From: Onthophagus taurus
Taxonomy: Eukaryota > Arthropoda > Insecta > Coleoptera > Scarabaeidae
NCBI RefSeq assembly: GCF_036711975.1
Contig: NC_091971.1
Coordinates: 6,765,501 to 6,829,500 of the forward strand
Direction of reading: 5' to 3'
DNA: 64,000 nucleotides
The stretch's first letter is position 1, and the number at the start of each line of letters is the position of its first letter. Shown one piece after another: positions 1 to 12,000 of this stretch. The translations under genes and the position numbers were made by a program. The notes under the pieces are model-generated. The model made no database searches and was not told the DNA's origin. It saw only the letters and a program-made list of their open reading frames with translations.

Positions 1-18
1 GAAAATTTTTCTTTTAAG

Positions 19-3000
19 AGTTGCCGATGTTGTTGCTGGACAAAATGGAGGAGGGGCCCGATCTGTCTCACCTTACTCCTGAGGAGAGGGCCATCATTGA
101 ATCGGTGATGATGCGTCAACGACAGGAGGAGGAACGAGAACAGGAAATTATGAGGTAAAATACAAAGTTCTTGTTTTATGTTTAAATATTTAAAAAATTT
201 AAATTGAGAATATAAATTATTTTTTCCGTATTAAACAATATTTCCATCTGAAATGTCGACTGTTCCTCGTCGTCTTTACTCGGTCAAATTCTGTTTATTT
301 TTAGACGGAGGTTTACAGATGCGAAATCGATATGGTACGGTCGCCGTTAGTGTGCTGGTCGCGGATAATGTCAGTGTCGGTTTCAATTAGATGAGAATTG
401 AGTATTGGACGGTCTTTCATATATTTTTAAATCCTTCTACCCATATTGATCGATTTAGACTTAATAAAAAAGATTCTATTAAATATACAATAAGTAATCC
501 ATATTTTGATTTGTTATGAACATTGCAGATAGTAGGAGACTCAAAAAGAACCAACTTGATAAATTAACCAACATATTTTTTGATAACACCGACTCCAATT
601 GATTCTAAATTATAGCTTCACATATTGAATGTATCAAGCGCATCTCTAAAAATTTAAGGATTCTTGATATAGACCCATCATCTTATATATTCACAAATAG
701 ATGCGATAACAACAACGTTTATGTAGTTACATTAAAAGTTAGATTTCTGTAATATCATGTTTAAGATATATATTGAGTACGCACAATCATATCAATTAAG
801 CTTTGACACATCAATTAATAATCCCATCTCTTATTTAAATTAGTGTTGTATAATAGTCTTTGTAATTGCTATTAAATTCTCCTTATGATACTTAAAGAAT
901 CGTATCTATGAATGAATAGGTGATATTTCGATTCATATCGTTTCGGCTAACAATTATTTGTTTCTGACATTATTGGTGCGATTCATACTCTAATTAAAGT
1001 TTCTGCTTAATTCCATGCCACGTGGATATTTTCATGTTGTAGGCGATTAGACCAACAGCCGCAGTGTTTAGTGAATGAAGCAGCTAATTAAAGGAAGACT
1101 ATATCATTGTCATTTTGCTATGTATTACCATGTTGTCCGCCAAAAGCATTCAATTAAGTAATAACATCAAGGATCAAATTTGTCATATTGGAGCTACTCG
1201 TTCCAAGACACTGTTATGTTCTTTATCACCAGACAACTATACTAAAAGTTCTGAGAGTTTAATATCCATCAGCTATTTATAGACTTCAAACAAGCTTACT
1301 ACAGCGTCAATGCACCATCTAAATTAGTGAGGCTGCTCAAATACACAATATTACACAGCACATGCCGAGTTACTGGAATACGCTGGAATATATTATAAGA
1401 AGAACCGGAGTCCATCTAAATGCAACCTTGATGAACAAATCCGTCCAAATGTTGGAATATGCAGATGACTTTAACATCCTTGAAAGTCAAGGAAACTTTT
1501 GCAAAGCACGAAACCACAAGAAGTAAGATTGGGTTAAGGAGCAAGGAAGACAAAACCAATCTCTTGATTCAGAGTAAAAGTATCTTCATTATCGTGAGAC
1601 TACAACTTCAGCTACCTGGACCAGCGGAAATCGTACATTCTTCTCTGTTATAACATCAAACTTTATAAATATAAGCGTTTATGTTTGCATCTTGAAAAGT
1701 TATAATCTGTTTTCGCCATTCTAAATGATGCTGTGTAATCTTCGTGTACTTTCTGCTTCACTCGTAAAATCGTTTTTCTCTTATACTACCCGCAATAATT
1801 ATATCAACAACATAATTTGCAACATCCTCGAGTCCCTGAAGCGTTTGCTCTAATGTCTTTTGAAACATTACTTAATCTATTTACATTAAATAGCCCTTTG
1901 TGTATGGACCAAGTCAGTTTGAAGTTTCTTCGTATAACCGTACCTGGTACGTAACTACTTAAACTAATTTTAGTTTAATTCCCTCTTATTTAATTTAAAA
2001 AGAATATCAACTTTTAGAGGTTATTTTTTTTTCTATTCCTGTCAAAGTCAAATTTTTAGGGTTTCGGTTGGTGTTATTTATGTACTTTTCTGATTTTTAC
2101 TACAAATTACTGAAATTTGAATTGAATACAAATTAATGAAAATAAACAATTTGATACCAAATTAAAATTATATAAGTGTAATTTTAGAATCGAAAAGTTG
2201 ATTTGAAAACATGATTTATTATAATTAAATTTCCTGTTAATCTTACCAATGGTTACCAACTTACAACAATTTGACAAGTGTAAAATTACATTTAAATTAG
2301 GGATATTGTTAATTTAATTATGTGTATTAAGTTCCACCCAGTATTGTATTTATCACGATTCTATTTTTAATTTATGCGTGGTTTCTGAACATGAATAAAC
2401 GTGTAAAGGAAAATTTATATTCCTATTTCCGGGAAAACTTTCATTTATCGTATCCATCAACCAGTGGCCATTTCTCGAAAACCGTGAAGCCGTTGATCTT
2501 TGCCCTTTGTCCACGATGCGATTCATCGATTCTGCAGCAGGTATGTTCCCATCGGAAGACCCGTGCCTATTTTCCCGGGATACACGCGTGGGTGACTCCA
2601 CAAACAATTTTCGCTTAATAAATTTCCATTTAATTAAAACGGTACGCCTACGACTTTCTGTATTACAAATCAGTTTTAAAATAATTAAACATTCCAAGTA
2701 GAAATATAAGCATTTCTTTTTTTTTTTCTTTTTGTTGGGGAGATTTAAATTGAGAGATTTTGATAATCCCTATTAGCGATTCAAGGGTCGTTTTCCTAAA
2801 AGGGCTCTTTTCGCCATTCACGCCATTATTCATGACAATCGCCGTGAGTTATCGCCGAAGAGAGATCAAAGCGTCGTACGTCATTTGCTAGAGGCGATAA
2901 TGGGGCGATCCCGATAAGGAGTGGTGAAGACGAAGGAAGGAGTTGGGAGTCACGATTCTCTACTTAGACCATCCAAAATTAAACGTCCTCCTCCGTGTCG

Positions 3001-6000
3001 TTAACGGACAATATGGTCTTTGTTTCAGACGAAAGGCCGACGAAGTTCAGATACTGGAAGACACGATAAGGTCTAGGAGCGAGCAGCACAAGAAGGCCGG
3101 CATCGAACTGGACGCCACGTGCCACATATGTCTCAAGACGAAGTTCGCGGATGGAATCGGACACATATGCAACTACTGTTCGATTCGATGCTGTGCCAGG
3201 TGCGGTGGAAAGGTCACGCTTAGGTCCAATAAGGTATGTGAAACTATTTCAAATAGGATTTTAAATTTGAAGTTGTTTTAAATTTTGTTTTTCAATTCAA
3301 ACATTTTTAATTAATTGTAATCTTGTAATCAATAATGGTTTGAGAATCTGGGAGGATTCTAATTCCTAAAAGATGTTCTAGTACATTCCGGAAACTATTC
3401 TTATGTAGTCACGGGATCATTCTCGGAGGCAAACCATTGACTACGTTCGGGTCTAGATGGTAACGTGGGCGGCCCATTGTTGGCGCCGTGGTAGAGTGAA
3501 GCGTGGGAGTTCTGACGTCACGGAACCGGATGTGACGCACCATATCGATTCTGTAACGGCATCAGCGCCCTCGGCCGAAATTTACACTTTAAATTCACCT
3601 ACAGAAAAGCCTTTAGGCTGTATACGAATTCTTTCAAACCTATAGATATTTTAATCATACTTTTATTTCAATTAAAAAAAGGTGGAGGCGCCGGGGTTTT
3701 AACAAACCTAAAAACCTACCGATTTTTTTTGATTATAGGTTGTGTGGGTTTGTATTCTTTGTCGAAAAAAACAAGAATTGTTGAGTAAAACCGGTCAATG
3801 GATGAGCGGTGGAATAAATTTGGTCGAAACGGAAATACCTCAACAACCGCAACAGATTCCACCATTTGATAAACGACCGAAACTGGAAAGGGCGCATTCG
3901 GCGGCCGAAAAGGAAAACCAACCTCTTCAGCGCTCCGGAAGTGCCCTTAGAAGGCAATATTCGGAGCAAGAATCGGCTAATCCTCCGTGCGGGTACAACG
4001 AAGATGATCCAAGATTTTATCAGGGCGAGATTGAGGGTCTTATGCGAACTCATCCACATCTCGTACCTAGAAGGTAAAAAATAAAATCAATTTATATAAT
4101 AATATTCATTATTAATCAAACAAGAAACATTAATATGTTAATCAGTGTTTCTACATGTTTTAACATGTTTCTATCTCTAGTGTTAGTTGTAATGATAGTG
4201 CAACTGTTAGTTTTAGTTTTAGTTGTTATTCAACACCATACGCTCTACTAGAAAGTTTTAGGTTTAGCCTTGCGTCTTAATCAATATAAAATTAAATCTT
4301 TTTGATTAATTTCCTATGTCTATGATATTTTTTTTATTAATAATTTTAGATATCCAGATCCTGAACCAGAACCCTCACCAATGGATATACCTCAAAGAGG
4401 TGTATCCAGTATGGGTAGTGCCAATAAAAAGAAAAGGATCGCGTCAGCAAAAAAACATCACCACCCATCTCATCCCCAACTGCAAGCATCCTTTTCATCG
4501 TCGGAGGAGGATCTAAAATCGACGCCCGAATACGGCAGCGACGAGAGAGACAGCGAAAAGGGTGAGTCCGTAGAGAGTTAAGGTGTGATGCGTTCAAACA
4601 TACGTATTTCCGAAGCGACGTCGTCGTCGTCTGCTCAGTTTCCGGTGAGCTTTCGTCGCCGATACCACCGTCGCCGTCGCGAAGATGATACGCGTTCTCT
4701 ATCGTAATAACGAAACGTTGTTGCTCCCATGTTCATTCCGTTCATCATTCCTTTATTCACCTATTATTTTTTTGCAGGGAAAAAATTAAGTGTGTGTGTC
4801 TGTCTCTCAAAAATCTCTTTGATTTCCGACGGTATTTTTATCAATAAAGATGTTAAAACCGAAATTAATTGATCTCGCATTTGGTTTTATATTAATAAAA
4901 AAGTGTTGATTTTTATTTTGGTAACCTTGGGGATGTTAAACGAAAATCGCTGGGAAATGGGGTGGTAATTTATTATTTAGATGAGTCCGAGGGTTGCACA
5001 ATGCGTAGACTGTAGGGAGATGGAGATACAAAAGTACTGAGCAAACATCTATGTCACGAGTGTCGACGGGATAAAAGAACTTGTTAGGTGAAGGCCGTTT
5101 GATGGTCGTTACGAAAATTGTTACGCGTCAGCTTTTTTTATGAAGGGATAATGTTGGTTTATTTTCAAGTAAAAATTAATTACCCAGAAACTTCTTTGGT
5201 AGTTATTTATATACCAAATCTGCAATGTTGTAGCTTTTAGCCGAGGTCGATTGTGGCCGAGGTAGAAGTATTTCTTCTGCCTCGGCCGCAATCGATTTCA
5301 TCGCAATCAATTTCTTCTTTTAGGTCTAAACCACTTATTCGTTATATATATTTGACAATAATAAGTATTTATATACCAAGACCGCGATGTTGTATCTTTT
5401 AGCCGAAGTCGCTTGCGGCCGAGGCAGAAGTACTACATTGTCTTCTTGTAAGTCTGAATCTCTCATTAATAATATGTTCGTATATTTAACGATAATAGTT
5501 GTTTATATACTAAATCCGCGATGTTGTAACAAATCATGTCATAAACTAGAATCTTTAAGCTTCAATTTAACATAAAAATCATATCATTACCTTTAAAAAT
5601 ACAGATGATATGATTTTTTGAAAATTTAATATGTCATATTCATAAATTTTACAGTTTCCTCTTTAATCATTTTTGTCTGGAAATTTTATTAATATTATCG
5701 TATAGTTATTATATCATGTCATAAACTACAATCTTTAAGCTCCAATTTAACATATACATCATATCATTATCATTAAAAATACAGATGATATAATTTTTTA
5801 AAAATTTGAAGTCATTTTATATTTGCAAATTTGGAAGTGTTTTCTTTAATATCTTTTTTCTGGAAATTTTATTAATATTATGATATAGTTTTTATATCGC
5901 ATCATAAACTAGAGTATTTAAGCTTTAATTTAACATATATATCATATGACAATAATTAAAAATACAGATAATATGATTTTTTGAAATTTGATGTTATTTT

Positions 6001-9000
6001 ATATTTGTAAATTTTACAGCATTTTCTTTAGTAATCATTATCTGGAAATTTTATTAATATCATCATATCGTTTTTATATCATGTCATAAACTAAAATCTT
6101 TAAGCTTCAATTTAACACATATATCATATCATTACCATTAAAAATACGGATATGATTTTTTGAAATTTTTATATAATTTTATATTTGCAAATTTTACAGC
6201 ATTTTCTTTAATAATTATTATCTCGCAATTTTATTAATATCATCATATAGTTTTTATATCATATCATAATTTACAAACTTCAAGCTTCAATTTAACATAT
6301 ATATCAAATCATTAACATTAAAAATACAGATGATATGCTTTTTCGAACATTTTATATTCGTAAATTTGACAGCATCTTCTTTAATAATTTTTTTTTAGAA
6401 ATTTTATTAATATTAATATATAATTTTTATATCATATCATAAACTACAATCTTCAAGCAACAATTTAACATATATATCATATCATTACCATTAAAATCCG
6501 TATTTTTGGGTCGCTTGCGGCTGAGGCAGAAGTGTTACAATCTCTTCTTTTAGATAATAGTTAAAGGATTATAATATGAGGATAATAGTTATTTATATAT
6601 CAAGACTGCGATGTTACAGCTTTGGCCTTCTTTTAAGAATCTCTCATTAATGAATGAAGAATCTCTCATATGTATGTATGTATATTTTGATTGAGAATGA
6701 TATAGTTTAGATACAAAAAATATTTCTTGGTGTTGCGGTATCTTATTGAAGATTGAAGCCGTATATTTTTCAAATAAATCGAAACAAATGGTATTATAGA
6801 TGTAATCCAACACCATTATTATTATAAATCCTTTGTCGGTTAAATTTGAACGAAATCATCTTAAAAAATAGTTTCGGTTTTAACATCTTATTTATGTTGG
6901 TAAAAAGATTTTAAAAATACCTCGCGTATGTCTGTTACAAAAGTGATAAACTAACATCATTTCTTATGTATTTGACACGATGTTGCGGCCACACAGACGT
7001 AAGTAGAGTAACGTGTGGACCTACCACGGAAGCGGACGTTGCTTACGAAAAAGAAAACAAGAAACTGTCAGAGAGACTAACCAGGCAGGCGATTTTAGAT
7101 GAGAAAATCAAAAAATTTCTTGCGGTGAGCGCACGTCCAGAGATCCCCTTTTCTCTCTCTCTACCTTTTTTTGCAGAATTGGTCTATGTTGTCTGCATGG
7201 TGAATTTACACGCGGCTTGCACACAAGTTTTCCTCTTGCATTACATTCGTATCTTGCGAAGAGACTCGCTATCGTCTACCAGCAGAGATGATCGGAACTC
7301 GTTGTTGCTACGATGGTCTCTCTCTCTATCTATCATTCGTTTTTGTTACTTTTTGTGCTAGATCTAGTGTGTTCAATAAAAACGTAATAAATTTAACCAA
7401 AAATAAGATAAAATCATTTTATTGAACATACAAAACGTTTCTTTCAAGTTATTAATTTTAATTATTTTTGTGTGTTTTCTGGTCTATAAAGTTCTTTCTC
7501 ATTTTTGTTCATCATTCATCAATTTAATTTCATTGTATTATTCATCTCATAATATTTAAAAGAATTCCTTTTCAGTGAAATTAAATCAAATGGGTCAAAA
7601 ATCGAGTAGAAAATTAAAAATAAAAAAAAGTAATTATTACTTAATTAAAATTATAAATACTACTGGTAAGTTCAGATTACACGTAAGATAACGAAAAATG
7701 TTTAGGGGGTAATGGAGATTGGCCACCGTTGAGCCATTACATCATGGCACCTCAACAACATCGTCCCCTACAAGATGTTACAGCTGACAACCGATGTTTC
7801 ACCGAGAGAAGAAAGAAAACGGTTCGTTTCGATCAACACGAGGCATGGGATAGACAGGGTTCGCAGGATAGTCATCGGGATTCTGGAATTGATACATCTT
7901 CTACTTTCACGTCTAGCGAGGATTCGACACGAGGCGACATGCCAAAGGTGTCAAAGAAGTGAATTTAGAGTCATTTTGATAAAGAAATTAACTTTTTTAT
8001 ACAATTAGTTACAAAAATTAATAACTAATTGTATAGATGATAAACGTTGTTTTATATTAGAAAATTCTATGTTATAATTAATAAAATCTTTATATTAATA
8101 AAATCAAGCAAGACATAAAAGATTTTTGGTGTAAAACAACGTAACTCTTTAACGTACTTATTGCACCAAATTATTATTTCTTAACAAATTCATAAAAAAA
8201 GTGCGTTAAAGGGTTAAGAAAAATAGAAGAGTAAATTCCAAAATGTCGATTAATAGAGTAGTGAATCCATTCCCATTGTGAATATTAGCTTTAGATATCG
8301 TTTAGAATTAAAATTTATATTTTTTTAAGAAGAAGAAAAAGTATATGGGATATATCAAAAGTAGTGTGCCAAACGATTCTGAATAGAATAACTGATTTTA
8401 CACTAAAACCTTTCTGGAATATTTTCCTTTCACTTACTCATAACTTATTTTTTTTTTGTCATATAGACTTTTCGAGAAATTAGGCAGTGAATTCATAAAT
8501 GTTCATCTATTATGTTCTTTACCGAATTAGTTAAAATGTGTTTAGAAGCAGCCAGATTGATTGACTCAATAGCTACGTTATTAACTGATACTCCTAAATA
8601 TAATCCGAGCGAGGCGCTACAATCCCCCAGAACTGCGTATTTCGTGTTAATACATCAAATCTAGCGCCTCGCCCGCAAGCGACCTCGGCGATGTGAGGAG
8701 AAATCGTTTCTTATACATTTTGATAAAAATACAAAGTAAACACTTGACCTCAAATTGCTGAGGTCGCTGACGAACGAGGTGCTAGAATCCTCCAAAGCTA
8801 ACGATTTTATGTTGACATATCAAATCCAGCGCCTCGCCCGCAATCGACCTCGGCGATGTGGGGCGATATTGTTCCTTTTACATCTTTGCAAAGAGCCGAG
8901 GTTCATTATATATATTATTAATATATATTATATGTGTGTATATAACATATACATATTATTAAGATGAGCCTCGTTAATCGTTATCAGAATACAGTGATTT

Positions 9001-12000
9001 TCTAAGATTTTCGGCTTGTTTCGATAGCGTGCTAGGAGATCAAGCATCCGAATCAGAATTATGGAGAGTTGGCACTATCATGGAATCTCATCGTACCACA
9101 AATATAATTGTATAAGGAGCGTATTGACCATAGTTTGCCTTGCGGTCGACGAACTCTAATGGAAGCGATGATCCTAAACCTTCAGCTTTTAAAATAAAAT
9201 TTTCAGTATACGATCTTTATTGGTACACCACTTTTGAAATACTTTATAGAAAAACTTTTAGAAGAAATAGCTTTATTTTCACATTGATCTGTCATGGCTA
9301 ATAAACGAATTACCGTTCATAAAAGTTTCTTAAATGTACTAATTGGATTAGAGCGCTTGAAGTTTCTGTATTTTTTTTTAAGAAACTCCCAAGACATTTT
9401 GAACAAATTATCCCTTACTTTCTTTGATTTTATAAAGCCAATAACATTTTAAAAGGGATAATTTTATTTTCGGTAGATATAAGAAGAGTAATTATATACC
9501 TATAATTAGTTTTTATACAATTTTACTTCATTTTATCATAAACTTAATTCGTACAAAAGTAAAATTGTATTTAGTTTTAAAATTGATCTAATTATAAATA
9601 ATTTGCATGTTTTTATGTGCATCTTTCTATTTATTATATCTATTGCTTAAAGTATTAATGCATAAGCATGGCTTAGCACATTTTTTAAAAAAGCGTTTTG
9701 TGTTGATCTTTTCTTAATCGGTTGCGTGCATTCCTTTCATTTATCTTGTAAAAAATCATGTTCGCAGAGCTATGATTGGTGGGTTAACGTCTTGTAATAT
9801 ATCACAACTGGAAAATTTCGTGAAAAAAATCGGTTGGATTTCCCCGCATTGAAATCGAAAGAAATCAAAAGGAACAAAACAATCGTTTCTGCGGCGTTAA
9901 TTCTTGGCCGGTTCATCTCATCGTATCTTGTCCATTGTAGAAAATGCGAGGCGGTATAAATAGGGCAGCCAAAGAGGCACAAACGTTTTTGTGTTGATTT
10001 TTCTTGTAGACAATGTATCTCGTACACATGCCATTTGGCCGATTCCCAAGAGGGGCGTAGCGCCGTTTTGGCAGTTGCGACTTGCCGATGCGATGTGGCG
10101 CCCCGTAATTTATTACTGCAGTCAAACAACGGTAAAATTATTTCCGAATAAGACGAACAAGCTGTGGGTCCCAGAAAACATAACTTGAAATTATTACCGT
10201 AAATCCGATTCCCAACCAGTTTCGAAGGTGCATTTCGAGATTTTCTTTTTGCTTTATTTTTTTTGTGGCTAAATGGTTAGATACGACCCGACGGCGTCTG
10301 TCTAAACTTGAAAATATAGTGTTTGCAAGTTAGTGAAATACTAAACGAGCTCACGGTTTGTTTTCGTTATACATCATGAGTTTAACTCTTGTAATTTACA
10401 CCCCGCCGTTAATTTTTTTTTATTAATTCCAACTTGTATTCCAAGTTTTTCGTTTCGATCTTTTTTTTATTGGTTTATTCTAAAATACTCCAAATATTAA
10501 TATTAATTTAAATAATTTATGTTATCTGCAATTTCCAGTAACTCGATCGTTAGTGCGTGCGCAAGTTGCCTTCTGACTCACGTTATACGCGAATATTTTT
10601 TGGATAGGTATAATTTATTAGTTTTCAAAGAGAGTGCTTTTAGAGTAGTTCAATGTTGTTGGATATTACAACTAAAAATGGTGGTGAGTTTTCTTTGTTA
10701 TTGCAATAAGAGCTTTTAGCTTATTGTTAAAGTTCAATTCAAAATGTTTTGACAATTATAAATCTACTAAATGATTAAATGTTGAGAATAACTGACACGA
10801 TTACTGGAAGCATAAAACATGCTCTCTTCATTCTCTAAACATACTTAACATTCTGCGTCATCGGAGAAGTGCAATATTAGCAAAGCGTAATCCTCTGCGT
10901 TTAACTCCCCTTGGCCCATTTATCAAGGGAATCCCGGGCAAGCTAAAAACCCCAGGATCGGAATTATAAACCAGCGTTTTCAGGGTCATTAGCTTCCAGC
11001 ATGTTGTTCTTTGACAGCATCCTCTAGTTTGTCGGAAAGGATTCGGTCAATTTCTGGGTTTGAGCATCTCTCCATTTCACCACTGACCTCTTTCTCCAAG
11101 TGGCCAAAGTAGTGTTTAGGGTGTGCTCTTCGTAATCCCATGACGTTCGTGTAAAAATTGTCCACAACAGTGCATCGGTAGTTGGGTGCTCAATCAGGTT
11201 ATTACACAAACAATAAGAAACATTTATTGGAACTAGCAATATGGTATAAAAATTAATATAGCGTGATAAACTTACAATTACAACAATTATTGGCACGTTT
11301 ATAACTCGAAATAATTCACGTGACAACTAATCCCTTGAAATTTCAACTCGTTGAATAATAATAACCCATGTTTTCAAGCACGTTTGTGATTTATCACAAA
11401 TCAGTCCAACGATTCGATTGTTTTCGTAATGAATCATTTTTCCAAGAATTACTTAATGGTTAAAGCTAAGTTTATTAAATAGAGACGTTAATTGATCAAT
11501 ATCACCTTCGTAGTGTCATCTCGACGATATTTTTCCAATATTATTTTAAGTAATATCTCTCTTTTTGAATTAGCATCCGTTATCTTGGCAAGTATCCGCG
11601 GATGGGACCCGAATGATCGGTCATATGATTCTAAGAAAAGGTACATCTAGAGAAGCGACCGGTTCTAGTGCTGTTCTGCTAGGTTTAAAAGTAGTTGGTG
11701 GTAAAATATTAGAACATGGTTACAAAGGAGCTATTATTGAAAAAGTGAAAAAAGGCAGCATAGCGGATGTTGAAGGCCAACTAAAAGCAGGTCAGTTATT
11801 ATTTTTTAATATGATAAAATTTGTGAGATTGATTTGTTTTTTATTTAAGGCGATGAAGTTATTGAATGGAATGGTAGGTCATTACAAGGAAAAAGATACC
11901 AAGAGGTAGCTGAAATCATTGCCGAAAGTAAACAAGAAGCTAATGTCGAATTAATAGTATCTAGAAGTATGGGAAGTAGAAGAGCTGCTCAGGCCAGTTG

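Larger units (their letters stand above)
4562..6996 (+). other. Rim intron 4, rich in repeats
   Basis: Begins with a GC-richer stretch (about 4610-4690) with GTCGTC runs. It then holds the GC-rich dispersed repeat and the 180-bp tandem array (separate entries). Nothing in it reads as a conserved exon. Confidence 0.6.
7948..11573 (+). other. Rim intron upstream of the PDZ exon
   Basis: Holds the two-copy GC-core repeat (8600-8900), a 66-codon minus-strand fragment near 11.0-11.2 kb (both listed separately), and an otherwise unremarkable AT-rich sequence. A GC-richer patch at about 9900-10150 opens frames on both strands without a recognisable product. Confidence 0.6.

Noticed and set aside
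2353-2701. Overlapping frames on both strands in Rim intron 1
   Set aside because: Mutual shadows with no recognisable sequence and no splice phases linking them to Rim.
9770-10129. 119-codon minus-strand frame in a Rim intron
   Set aside because: Other frames on both strands are equally open because the patch is GC-richer; no motif, no exon signals, no recognisable product.
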